DNA from: Akkermansia sp. RCC_12PD
Lineage (GTDB): Bacteria; Verrucomicrobiota; Verrucomicrobiia; Verrucomicrobiales; Akkermansiaceae
DNA: 64,000 nt
Direction of reading: 5' to 3'
Assembly: GCF_036417355.1 (NCBI RefSeq)
Contig: NZ_CP143889.1
Coordinates: 2,232,001 to 2,296,000, forward strand
How positions within the stretch are numbered: position 1 is the first letter of the stretch; each line of letters starts with the position of its first letter. The translations under genes were made by a program, and so were the position numbers. Shown piece by piece: positions 8,520 to 17,466 of the stretch. The notes below the pieces were generated by a model that was not told where the DNA came from, searched no databases, and saw only the letters and a list, made by a program, of their open reading frames with translations.

Positions 8520-9446
8520 ATGAATCCCCGCAAGGACCTACTCAACATCTCCTCGTTGACCGACGAGGAAATCCATACGCTGCTGGATTCGGCCGGACCG
8601 ATGAAAGAGCTCTTCACCAAAAGCGTCAAAAAGGTGCCTGCCCTGAAAGGGAAGTCCGTTTTGACGCTTTTTTATGAACCCAGCACCCGCACCCGCTCCT
8701 CCTTTGAGGTGGCGGCGGAACGCCTGTCTGCGGACGTGACCAACTTCACCGTATCTACCTCCTCCGTGGTGAAAGGGGAATCCGTCCAGGACACGATCGC
8801 CACGCTCCAGGCCATGAAGGTGGATTACGTCATCGTGCGCCACTACAACAGCGGCCTTCCGAACGTGATCGCCCGCCATACGAACGCCAGCGTGGTCAAT
8901 GCCGGGGACGGGGCGCATGCTCATCCCTCCCAGGCCTTGCTGGACTCCTTCACCATCCGGGAAATGTTTCCGGACGTCCGGGGCAGGCGGGTGCTGATCG
9001 TTGGGGATATCCTGCATTCCCGCGTGGCGCGTTCTACCTCCATCCTGATGAAAAGGCTGGGGATGGAAGTGGCCTACCTGGGACCGGGCTCCCTGGTGCC
9101 GCGCACGGAATATTCCGGCATTCCCCGCTTTTCCGATTTCAACGAGGCCTTTGCCTGGAAGCCGGACGTCATCTATCTGCTTCGGGTTCAGAAAGAGCGG
9201 CAGGACGCCCCCTTCTTCCCCAGCGCGCGGGAGTACAACAAAATATACGGCGTCACGGAGGAGCGGCTGAAACGCATCTCCGATGAAGGGCTGTACATCA
9301 TGCATCCCGGCCCGGTTAACCGCGGTGTGGAAATCTGCGACCTGGCAATGGACTATGAGCGCTGTCTGATCAACCGCCAGGTGGAAAACGGAATCGCCTG
9401 CCGCATGTCCATCCTGTACCATCTCACTCCCCAAACCCAGCATTGA
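8520..9446 (+). CDS. pyrB: aspartate carbamoyltransferase catalytic chain
   Basis: 308 residues, normal for the catalytic chain. It joins carbamoyl phosphate and aspartate in the first committed step of pyrimidine synthesis. The carbamoyl-phosphate loop STRTRSSFE lies near residue 55. GDGAHAHPSQALLD, the 80s-type loop and HPGPVNRGVEI are all present. No regulatory chain pyrI is seen nearby. The pyrC-like gene starts 6 bases after its stop, suggesting coupled expression and perhaps complex formation. Confidence 0.95.
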   Translation: MNPRKDLLNISSLTDEEIHTLLDSAGPMKELFTKSVKKVPALKGKSVLTLFYEPSTRTRSSFEVAAERLSADVTNFTVSTSSVVKGESVQDTIATLQAMKVDYVIVRHYNSGLPNVIARHTNASVVNAGDGAHAHPSQALLDSFTIREMFPDVRGRRVLIVGDILHSRVARSTSILMKRLGMEVAYLGPGSLVPRTEYSGIPRFSDFNEAFAWKPDVIYLLRVQKERQDAPFFPSAREYNKIYGVTEERLKRISDEGLYIMHPGPVNRGVEICDLAMDYERCLINRQVENGIACRMSILYHLTPQTQH

Positions 9447-9452
9447 TCCTTC

Positions 9453-10727
9453 ATGAAAACTTCCGTACTTATTCGCAATGCCCGGATGGCGTCCGGCTCC
9501 TGTCCGGCGGATATTCTGATTTCCGGCGGGGTGATTTCCGGGAAGGCCCCTGCCGGAACTCTTTCCGCAGACTCTGCTGAAACAGTCATTGATGCTGCCG
9601 GCAAACTGGTTCTTCCCGGCCTGTTTGACATTCACGCCCACCTGTGCCAGCCCGGACGGGAAGACAAGGAACGCATTGCCACGGCAACGGCGGCGGCCCT
9701 CCACGGCGGCGTGACCGGACTGATGGCCATGCCGGATACCGCCCCCGTGATGGACAATGCCGCGCAGATCACCACCTTCATGGAAATCTGCCGCACGGAC
9801 GCTTTGGTGGACGTCATTCCCTCCGGCTGCCTGACCAAGGGGGACGGCGGTGAAGAGCAGGCCTCCTACGACTCCCTGCGGGCGAAAGGCGTGCGTTTTA
9901 TCACGGACGGCGACCGCGCACCGGACAACATGTTGCTGCTGTACCGCGCCATGCAGTACGCCAGCAACCTGAACCTCACCTTTGCCCTGCGCGGGGACGT
10001 CCCGGCCCTGACGGCCAGGGCCGCCATGCATCCCGGCACCACTTCCTACCGCCTGGGGCTGGCGGGCTCCCCGTCCTGCGCGGAGGAAATCGGTCTGGAA
10101 ACGATCATCCGCCTCTCCGTGGACACGGGCAACTCCCTGCACGTGCAGACCGTCTCCACCGCCGGAAGCGCGGACATCCTGCGCCGCTGCAAGCCGGAAA
10201 CGGCTGGATTGAGTGCGGAAGTGGCCCTGCATCATCTCCTGTTCACGCATGAAGACGTGGGCTGTTACGACACCAACTATAAGACCCTTCCGCCTCTGCG
10301 CGACCGGAAGGACGTGGACGCCCTGATTGAAGCCGTGAATGACGGCACCATCGACTGCATCGTCTCCGACCACACGCCCTGCACGCCATTCTCCAAGCTC
10401 CAGGACTTCGTGGTAGCTCCGCAGGGCATGATTGCCCTGGATACCTTCCTGCCCGCCATCTACCAGTATCTGGTGCAGACCGGCAGGATGTCCTGGGAAA
10501 CGGTTGTTCGCGCTTGCAGCGACGCCCCCCGCAGGCTCATGGGGCTCCCCCCCGTTTCCCTGGAGGAAGGCGTCCCGGCCAATCTGGTGGTATTTGATCC
10601 GGAAGGAGAGACGCCCGTCACGGACGAAACGTTGCGCAGTCGCGCCCGCAACACTCCCTTCCTGGGCAAAACGCTCCAGGGAAAAGTGGAAGCCGTAGTC
10701 TTCGGAGAGCAAACCTACCTCTTTTAA
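9453..10727 (+). CDS. pyrC: dihydroorotase-like protein, possibly an inactive PyrC' partner of PyrB
   Basis: 424 residues of the amidohydrolase fold. Metal ligands kept: HAH in LFDIHAHLCQPGRED, the Asp in FITDGDRAP, and the Asp in SDHTPC. Compared with class I dihydroorotases several positions differ: HLR reads HLC, MPNT reads MPDT, the AHCED ligand His is replaced (FALRGD), the second-His HVST motif reads HVQTVST, and DHxPH reads DHTPC. It could be a mononuclear enzyme or, as known for Pseudomonas PyrC', a structural partner required for PyrB assembly in a pyrR-pyrB-pyrC' operon. Fold and operon are secure; activity is not. Confidence 0.8.
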   Translation: MKTSVLIRNARMASGSCPADILISGGVISGKAPAGTLSADSAETVIDAAGKLVLPGLFDIHAHLCQPGREDKERIATATAAALHGGVTGLMAMPDTAPVMDNAAQITTFMEICRTDALVDVIPSGCLTKGDGGEEQASYDSLRAKGVRFITDGDRAPDNMLLLYRAMQYASNLNLTFALRGDVPALTARAAMHPGTTSYRLGLAGSPSCAEEIGLETIIRLSVDTGNSLHVQTVSTAGSADILRRCKPETAGLSAEVALHHLLFTHEDVGCYDTNYKTLPPLRDRKDVDALIEAVNDGTIDCIVSDHTPCTPFSKLQDFVVAPQGMIALDTFLPAIYQYLVQTGRMSWETVVRACSDAPRRLMGLPPVSLEEGVPANLVVFDPEGETPVTDETLRSRARNTPFLGKTLQGKVEAVVFGEQTYLF

Positions 10728-10767
10728 AGGGAAGCGGAGAGTTTTTGTCGTCTATCAACTATTAACT
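10722..10767. repeat. left arm of an inverted repeat flanking trmO
   Basis: This segment matches the reverse complement of 11453-11500 over about 46 bases with about five mismatches and one one-base gap (shared cores GAAGCGGA, GTTTTTG, ATCAACTATTAACT). It starts over the last codon of the pyrC-like gene and ends 9 bases before the trmO start. Confidence 0.8.
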
Positions 10768-10776
10768 AAACTGCCC

Positions 10777-11439
10777 TTGCAGCCTGTTGCCCGCGTCAGC
10801 ACCTGTTATCCGGAAAAATTCGGCGTTCCGCGTCAGAGCGGGCTGGTGCCCGGTGCCCGTGCACGGCTGGTGTTTGAGCCGCAATTCCGGAATCCTGAAT
10901 CCGTGCGGGGACTGGACGGATTCTCCCATTTGTGGCTGCTTTGGATATTCAGTGAAAACCTGAGGGAAGGCTGGAGTCCGACGGTTCGGCCTCCCCGCCT
11001 GGGCGGTAATGTGCGCATGGGGGTCTTCGCCACGCGCGCCCCGTACCGTCCCAATCCCATAGGACTGTCCGCCGTCAGGCTGGACAGGGTGGAAATGCAT
11101 TCCCGGGACGGTCCTGTGCTGCACCTCTCCGGCGTGGACTTGGTGAATGGCACGCCCATTCTGGACATCAAGCCCTACGTGCCGCAGGCGGACTGCATCC
11201 CGGAGGCTTCCGGAGGATTCACGTCCTCCCCCTTTCAGCGGCTGGAAGTGGAAATTCCGCTGGAGCTGGCCGCCTCCGTTCCTCCGGAGGAACTGGCGGC
11301 GCTGAAGGATACGCTCTCCCTTGACCCGCGGCCGCAGTACCAGGACGACCCGGAACGGGTATACGGCCTTTCCTTCTCCGGCTGGGAAATCAAATTCAGG
11401 GTGGAAGGCGTCCGGCTGTACGTACTTGCGCTGAGTTGA
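10777..11439 (+). CDS. trmO: tRNA (adenine-N6)-methyltransferase TrmO (TsaA family)
   Basis: 220 residues beginning at a TTG; no in-frame ATG precedes the conserved N-terminus. TrmO methylates N6 of t6A37 in tRNA-Thr using SAM. Family signatures: GVPRQSGLVPG, RGLDGFSHLWLLWIF, RPPRLGG, GVFATRAPYRPNPIGLSAV, LVNGTPILDIKPYVP. The C-terminal third (DDPERVYGLSF) is the usual accessory domain. The gene is bracketed by an inverted repeat that ends close to its start and stop codons. Confidence 0.88.
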   Translation: MQPVARVSTCYPEKFGVPRQSGLVPGARARLVFEPQFRNPESVRGLDGFSHLWLLWIFSENLREGWSPTVRPPRLGGNVRMGVFATRAPYRPNPIGLSAVRLDRVEMHSRDGPVLHLSGVDLVNGTPILDIKPYVPQADCIPEASGGFTSSPFQRLEVEIPLELAASVPPEELAALKDTLSLDPRPQYQDDPERVYGLSFSGWEIKFRVEGVRLYVLALS

Positions 11440-11452
11440 AAGTGGTAGTTAA

Positions 11453-11500
11453 AAGTTAATAGTTGATGGATAGCAAAAACTTTCCGCTTCCCCTTTAAAA
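11453..11500. repeat. right arm of the inverted repeat flanking trmO
   Basis: Reverse-complement partner of 10722-10767, starting 13 bases after the trmO stop. The two arms are over 600 bases apart, too far for a simple terminator, so the arrangement is more like the ends of a small mobile or miniature element. Confidence 0.8.
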
Positions 11501-11680
11501 AGGTAGGCCGTTCCGATATAGGGGGCGCTCTTTCCGGAGATTTTTCCTTCCGGAACGGGGTTTTGTTTTCCGTCCCGCCTTCTTATGGTATTGGACGCTT
11601 TCCGTAACCCCTGACTCCGTGTTCTTTCATGGAATGCCGGGAAGTGGCGCCTGCCGGGAAGAGGACTAGTCGCATATGCA

Positions 11681-12200
11681 TTATAGTTGTCGCCCTTGTG
11701 GCGCTCCTTGTGTACATCTTCCTATAGAACCGGCGTGCCACGCTTATTCCTTCGATTGCCGTTCTTGTCGTTCTCATCTCCACCTTATGCCGGTTTCCTG
11801 TGCCGGAGTTCACGCCGGACACCCTCTCCAGGTTGAGCCTGGAGATGGCACCCTGTGCACAGATTGGCCTGGGGATGCTGGCGGGGTGGGCGGCCAAAAT
11901 GCCATCTTGATCGTGGAATTTGCCAATCTGGAAATGCAGCGCGACAAAGGCCTGATGGAAGTCCCTCCGGCGATCGCCCTTCTGAGCCTGCGGCCCATTC
12001 TGATGGCTTCCCTGGTTTCCATTCCGGGCTGCATTTCGCTGATGATCTCCTCCGGTTACGGAGTGCTGACATGAAACGCCAACGGTACAGTGGTCGTCAT
12101 CGGCATGGGGGTATAGGTGGGCCTTTTGCTGATCTCGTGTTTTTATGTATTCGTCATGAATCTGTTCCGTATCAACTTCTCCCTGAATGAATTGAAGGAG
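11681..12200 (+). pseudogene. remnant of an AcrB-type RND efflux transporter
   Basis: Two pieces of an inner-membrane RND pump are readable. The first, VALVALLVYIFL, stop, NRRATLIPSIAVLVVLIST, matches the TM region before the first periplasmic-loop return in AcrB-like proteins. The second, QNAILIVEFANLEMQRDKGL, then ALLSLRPILMASLVSIPGCI, then a stop and NANGTVVVIGMGV, stop, VGLLLISCFYVFVM, matches the last TM helices. Several hundred residues between them are missing. One frameshift lies in an A run near 11896-11900, between the WAAK and NAI portions. No intact adaptor or outer-membrane gene adjoins it. Confidence 0.75.
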
Positions 12201-12487
12201 GATCGGATGAAACGGGAACGCGGGAATACTTGGCTGCGCACAAAAGCGATGTTCCCTAAAGCTGACGGTGAAAAAGGCATTGTGCCCTGTTCCCTCCCGG
12301 GAAGAGGAGGAAATAAGGCCTCTTTCCTTCCGGCGGGCAGTCCGGCGGAAGAATTTTTCCTGAATCATCCTGCGGAAGGTGTGAAGGCGTGGATGGGATA
12401 TGAATCGTGCCGGACTTGCCTTCCCAGGCAGTGGGGAGTAAACTTTTCCACCAAGGCGGGGAAGCTGTTCCTGTCCGGTTGAGAGGA

Positions 12488-13636
12488 ATGAAAGGCGAGC
12501 GGCACATAATTGAAGCATTTGAAAAAAACTTCCGTGATTACGGGGAATTGGGGGCATCCGTTTCCATTTGGAAGGAGGGGCGGGAAATTGTTTCCCTGCA
12601 CTCCGGATTTGCCGTGGCGGATGAAACGCGTCCGTGGACGGAACGTTCCCTGGTGCCCGTTTACTCCGCGACCAAGGGACCCGCTTCCGCAGCCCTGCTG
12701 CTGGCTCTGTACCAGCAGGGAGCCTCCCCGGAGATGAGCATGGGGGAACTGTGGCCGGAATTCCCGCTGCCGTATGCTACGATTGCTCAGATGATGTCCC
12801 ACCAGTGCGGTTTGGCCGCTTTCTCCCGTCAAGCTGATGTATTCGACCATGAAGACTGCGTGCGCGCCCTGGAGGAAACCACTCCCGCGTGGCAGCCTCC
12901 CGAACACGGCTACCATCCGCATACCTACGGCGTCATGCTGGACGAACTCATGATCCGCCTGACCGGGGAGCGTCTTTGGGCATACTGGGATGAATACATC
13001 CGCCGCCCCTTGAATCTGGACTTCTTCATCAGGCTGCCGGAATCAGAATTCAGCCGGGTGGCTGTCCTTTACCCCGGCAAAATGGACATGTCCAACATGG
13101 GAACCCCGTTCTATCTGGAATACATGAAAAAAGGTACGCCCGTGAACCGTGCGTTCAACACCCTGATTGGCCTGAACAGTGTGCGGCAAATGAACACTCC
13201 GGAAGCGTGGACTTCCGGAATGCCTGCCTTTGGCGGGGTGGCTTCCGCTCGTGGCATGGCTCAATTTTACCAAGCCTGCCTGGGCCTGGATGAACTGGAG
13301 GTATTCCCGGAAACCGTGCGTGGCTGGATGAAAGAAATGGTGGTTGACGGGCCGGACCTGACCCTGAAAACGCCTACCGCCTTTTCCTGCGGATTCATGC
13401 ACGACCCCGTGGACCTTTCCACGGGCCGCAAGCTGCGCCATCTATTCGGTTTCGGGGGCTTCGGCCATGCGGGGGCAGGCGGCTCCCATGCCTATGCCGA
13501 CCCGGAATACGGTCTGTCCTTCGGCTACGCCATGAACCGTATGGACTTGAACGTGCTCCCCGGAGTGAAAACCCGGAACCTCATCAGTGCGGCAATGAAG
13601 GAAATCCATGAAGATGGGGGCGATTTTGACACCTGA
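12488..13636 (+). CDS. beta-lactamase-fold serine hydrolase (class C / EstB-like)
   Basis: 382 residues from ATG 12488, preceded by GAGAGG at suitable spacing. The serine-Lys catalytic motif S60-A-T-K63 sits in VYSATKG, followed by the helix ALLLALYQQG. A Tyr-containing second motif is likely in HPHTYGVMLDEL, and GHAGAGGSHAYADPE provides the third-strand H-x-G region. No signal peptide, so cytoplasmic; such proteins are usually esterases or peptidases rather than antibiotic-resistance enzymes. It stands alone between the RND remnant and the Sel1 gene. Confidence 0.85.
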   Translation: MKGERHIIEAFEKNFRDYGELGASVSIWKEGREIVSLHSGFAVADETRPWTERSLVPVYSATKGPASAALLLALYQQGASPEMSMGELWPEFPLPYATIAQMMSHQCGLAAFSRQADVFDHEDCVRALEETTPAWQPPEHGYHPHTYGVMLDELMIRLTGERLWAYWDEYIRRPLNLDFFIRLPESEFSRVAVLYPGKMDMSNMGTPFYLEYMKKGTPVNRAFNTLIGLNSVRQMNTPEAWTSGMPAFGGVASARGMAQFYQACLGLDELEVFPETVRGWMKEMVVDGPDLTLKTPTAFSCGFMHDPVDLSTGRKLRHLFGFGGFGHAGAGGSHAYADPEYGLSFGYAMNRMDLNVLPGVKTRNLISAAMKEIHEDGGDFDT

Positions 13637-13665
13637 TTTTTCAGGCGGGAAGAAGGCTCTTCTTT

Positions 13666-15744
13666 CTACTTTGCGGTTGCTCCGCTATCTGCCTTGTTGA
13701 GCTTCTGTCTGGCCTTTTCATGGTCCTGTTCGGCAGCCTTGCGGTACCATGTCAACGCTTCCTTCCGGTCCGGTTCGATTCCATGGCCTCCTTGATCATA
13801 GATCAATCCCAAAGAGTATTGGGCGTCCGCATCTCCCTGCCGGGCTGCCTGGAGGAACCATTTGGCCGCCTCCCGATAATCTTTTTGGACGGAATCTCCA
13901 TTAAAATACAGTGCTCCTAAATTTTTTTGAGTATCAATCTCATTTAGCAAAGCGCTTTTGATCCACCATTCCCGTGCTTTTTCAAAATCCTGTTGGAGGT
14001 TGTTTCCTCCCAGGACATATAAATTGTCTAAATTGAGCAAGTTGGATGTATCTCCCTGTTCAGCCCGGATAGTCAGGTATTTGGCTGCTTTCCCGTAATC
14101 CTTCTCAAGTCCGGGGCCGCCAAGCATGTACAATTGTCCCAAAAGATCAAGGGATTCCCGGTCTCCTTCGTCTGCCAGCGGCTGTATCCATTTGACCGCT
14201 TCTCCATAATTTTTTTCGAGCCCCGGCCCTCCCGTCATATACAGATACCGCAAAAAGGGAATTGCTTTTTTATTTCCATGCCTGGCGCTGAGTTGAAACC
14301 ATTTTTCCGCTTCCTTCCAGTTCTTTTCCAATCCCGGCGTTCCATTCATGTACAATTCTCCCAGGATGCACATGGAATCCGGATTTTTCTGTTCAGCACT
14401 GATTAGTAACCATTTAAGAGCCTTCTTTTCATCTTTTTCCATGCCCGGCCCCCGTCAGGTATAGCTGTCCCAGAAGGAACAAAGCTTCCTGTTGGCCTTG
14501 CTGCGCACTTGACTGGAACCATTTGGCCGCTTCCTTGTAATTTTTTCTACGCCCAGTCCCTGCATGTAAAGGCCCACGAGATTATACTGGGCAAGGGGAT
14601 GGTTCTGCATGGCGCTTGCTTTCCAATGTTTGAACGCTGCGTGCTCATTGCGTTCCACGCCTTCCCCTTGGATGTAGAGAAGCCCCAATTCGTTTTGAGC
14701 TCCGGCATGGTGTTGGGCAGCGCTTTTCCGCAGCCAGCGAACGGCCTGCTCTGCGTCTTTTTTGACGCCACTGCCGGATTCATATGCTTTGCCGAGTAAA
14801 TACTGGGCTTCCGGAGAATCCAGATTCGCAGCTTCAAGGATAAAGCGGTATCCTTCCTTTTTATCCAGAGGAGCTCCCTCAATGCCGTGAATATAGAGTT
14901 GCCCCAGCCTTAACAGTGCGTCCCTGTCTCCCGGCTGCATCTGCTGCTTCAATTGGCTGGCATCAGTTCGCAATTGTTGTATTTGCGCGTATTTTTTTGC
15001 AGCTTGAACATTTCCCATTTTGGCTGCGTGGCTGAAGCATTGTTCGGCTTTCTCCATGCTTGCCAGAGGATTATCTTTTTTGCACAATAAAAGATAGAAA
15101 TTACCCATCTCCGTGTAGTATTCAGGATCCTTTGATTCCTTGGCTGCCTGCTCCAGATATTTCAAAGCAAGAGGGACATTCCTTTCCACTCCTTCTCCGT
15201 TGATATAAGCCAGAGATAAGAATTTCAGGGCGTCTGCATGGCCTTACCGGGAAGATTGGCGGGCCAGTTCAAGAGCCTTTTCCATATCTTTTTTGATTCC
15301 CAATTTTCCATGATAGGTAAAATAGGCCAGGTTATACTGACAATCTGCATCTCCTGATGAAGCACCTTTTTTCAGGGCTTCGATGGCTTTTTGCATGTCC
15401 TTTTGGCAACCGAATCCTTGATAATAGCAAGTAAAAAGAGTGAAATAAGCATGAGGGTCATTTTGTTGAGCTGCTTTTTCAGCCCAGAAGAACGCTTTAT
15501 CATAATCTTTTGGGATGCCATTTCCTCTTCCATAGCAGGTGGCCAGGGAAGATTGGGCAGACGGGTCTCCTTGTGCTGCCTTTATTTCCAATTCTCGGAT
15601 ATGTTCTGGAGAATAGGCAGGCTTTTCCGATTGAGCCTTCTTGGGCGGGATTTCTTGGACTTTTACGTGTACAGGCTGTGCGGCCAGAGAAAATTGGCTC
15701 ATACAAAATGAGATTACCAATAAGATCATGATAGATGCTTTCAT
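13666..15744 (-). pseudogene. secreted Sel1-repeat protein, disrupted by one nonsense codon and two frameshifts
   Basis: From ATG 15744 the protein has a signal peptide (MKASIMILLVISFCMSQFSLAA) and then many Sel1 repeats (A-x-x-x-L-G-x-x-Y-x-x-G-x-G-V-x-K-D). The frame meets TAA at 15244-15246, where Gln is expected from repeat context (RQSSR-stop-GHADALKFLS), a single C-to-T change. Further on, GVEK shifts frame at an A6 run near 14550: NYKEAAKWFQSSAQQGQQEA is readable in the next frame. It shifts back at a G5 run near 14452. Repeats then continue to the stop at 13666. All three segments share one net frame, so the whole was recently a single ~690-residue gene. Sel1 proteins mediate protein-protein contacts. 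Confidence 0.75.
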
Positions 15745-15762
15745 ACAGTGATATTCTGGAAA

Positions 15763-16365
15763 TTAAAAATCAATACGTACTCCTGCAGAAAATACCCCGT
15801 CGGAGTCTTTTTCTGTTATTTTTTCTTCTCCCTTCAAGTAAAAAGATACGTTGTCATACGGTTTATACTCTACGCCTCCTTCAATTTTTATGAAGGCAGG
15901 CGGTACTTTTGGTACGATATCCTGATTTACGCTTAATAAGGCATGGTAACGTATTTTACCGTCTTGGCTAGAACCAGATGATTTAAGTGAAGCTAAACAG
16001 GCAGCTTTGAGAGGATTGGGTGAAAGATCCTGTAATGTAACAGACGCGTCAAAGCTTAAACTTTGAGCGATCTTGGTTGTATAATTCAAGCCTACAGATG
16101 GAACATACCGCTCCTGGCTGAAGCCATCTTCCCAGTTGCCGCTGAACGTCCCATTTAGAGTCAATCCCTTCAGTATTTCCCCCGACTTTATATGAAGTGA
16201 GCCCTTGCATTTATCATCTTCCTGCTGTTTCCAATTCACCCGATGCAGAAAGGGTGAAAAAAGGTACTTTCAATATCGTCAGTTTTGAAAAATCGACACT
16301 GAACGTAGGAATATCATCTCCTGGTGTTAATGTAACTCCTAACCGGGAAGCCCGCAGGATGACAG
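15763..16365 (-). pseudogene. C-terminal remnant of an outer-membrane beta-barrel protein
   Basis: The open segment 15763-16239 encodes alternating hydrophobic/polar strands (SLHIKSGEILKGLTLNGTFS, VGLNYTTKIAQSLSFDASVT, GGVEYKPYDNVSFYLKGEE) and ends VRIDF, a typical outer-membrane C-terminal Phe. Upstream in another frame is more barrel-like sequence (GVTLTPGDDIPTFSVDFSKL, FTLSASGEL), ending in two stops, so a frameshift separates the parts. No start codon or signal peptide belongs to it. It may be what is left of an autotransporter or porin. Confidence 0.5.
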
Positions 16366-16440
16366 TAAGGGCGTTCCAAATCCAAATATTTTGGAATGCT
16401 CTTGTTGTCTATATGATATTTCCGGTCTGAAACCGGCTTC

Positions 16441-17466
16441 CTACTGAAAATTGAAGATATGAATTGTTTTTTTACCGCTTTCCCATATGGCTATTTTACT
16501 TTTATCATTTGAAAAGCAAAATGTTAATCGATGGGATCCTGATAAAATATGTCTCCCTGTCACCTTTTTGTCTTTTGTATTGATGAAGGCGACTGCCGTT
16601 TTAAAGTTCCAAGGTGCGACAAACCTTCCTGCATAAATGAATGTAACCGCCAGCAGAGTTCCATCATCGGACAGAGAGGGGGTGGATATCGCCCAGCGTT
16701 TTTTTTCCAATCCAAGGGAATCGGGAGTTATATCCATTACTTTTTTTTCTCCCTGATAAAAGGAAAAAAAGGCAGTGGAGGGGTAGGAAATGCAAGCCCG
16801 GGTCATATCAGACGACAATATGCTATTAAAAGAACTTTCTCTCTCAGAATTTTTAAATAACGGAGTAGACTGTCCAAAAAATGCTATACATCCCGAATCA
16901 ACAGAACTTACAAGCGATGGCTGTCCATGAGGTGAAAGCTTGTATCCCCCTTGGATAATAATATTGATAGATTTTTTTTGTAATAAAAAATCATATCTTT
17001 TCATTAATTCTTTATACCTTGCAACGCATAATTTAAGCGATTGGAAGCTGTCAGGTATTATTGATAAAGAATAAAGCAAAGGAATGTACTTTCGGGCTGT
17101 GCCATTGAGTGTGATATGAGCTGAAGTGTCTGAAACAGCTTTTGCAGATATTTCATGGTATGCTTTTCCCCATGGCGAGTTTCCTGCTAATATCACGCGT
17201 TGTACTAGTTTGGCATTCTTGAAGCCTAAATCATGGATTTCCGCATATTCGTCATTCCATGCAGCAAAATATTTTCCGTCATTTGAAAATGACATGGTAG
17301 GATGTGCTCCGTGATCATTGATACAGTCGTCTGGAAATTCAGAGATATCCACTTTTGATATCATTTGGTCCTCAGAGAATATATGTTGATTCCCGAATGC
17401 GGCGCAGGTAATAATAAAGGTTGAGCCGAAGAGCATTTTATATAAAGGCATATTTATAGTATTCAT
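16441..17466 (-). CDS. predicted secreted propeller-like protein, candidate immunity partner of RHS-1
   Basis: 341 residues from the ATG at 17466, which overlaps the RHS-1 stop as ATGA, so translation is likely coupled. The N-terminus is hydrophobic (MLFGSTFIITCAAFG), suggesting export. Repeated blade-like segments (PTMSFSNDGKYFAAWNDEYA, ISTPSLSDDGTLLAVTFIYA, LTFCFSNDKSKIAIWESGKK) suggest a WD40-like beta-propeller. No enzyme motif is seen. Position directly behind a toxin tip and low GC are what is expected of an immunity gene, but this is inference from location. An alternative is an accessory protein. Confidence 0.6.
   Translation of the reverse strand: MNTINMPLYKMLFGSTFIITCAAFGNQHIFSEDQMISKVDISEFPDDCINDHGAHPTMSFSNDGKYFAAWNDEYAEIHDLGFKNAKLVQRVILAGNSPWGKAYHEISAKAVSDTSAHITLNGTARKYIPLLYSLSIIPDSFQSLKLCVARYKELMKRYDFLLQKKSINIIIQGGYKLSPHGQPSLVSSVDSGCIAFFGQSTPLFKNSERESSFNSILSSDMTRACISYPSTAFFSFYQGEKKVMDITPDSLGLEKKRWAISTPSLSDDGTLLAVTFIYAGRFVAPWNFKTAVAFINTKDKKVTGRHILSGSHRLTFCFSNDKSKIAIWESGKKTIHIFNFQ

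Noticed and set aside
8538-10712. 724-codon open frame on the minus strand across pyrB and the pyrC-like gene
   Set aside because: It is the mirror of two well-conserved genes on the plus strand; His/Gly-rich composition is typical of GC-rich antisense frames.
11583-12557. 324-codon minus-strand frame opposite the RND remnant
   Set aside because: No recognisable protein features, whereas the plus strand shows RND transmembrane motifs; judged accidental.
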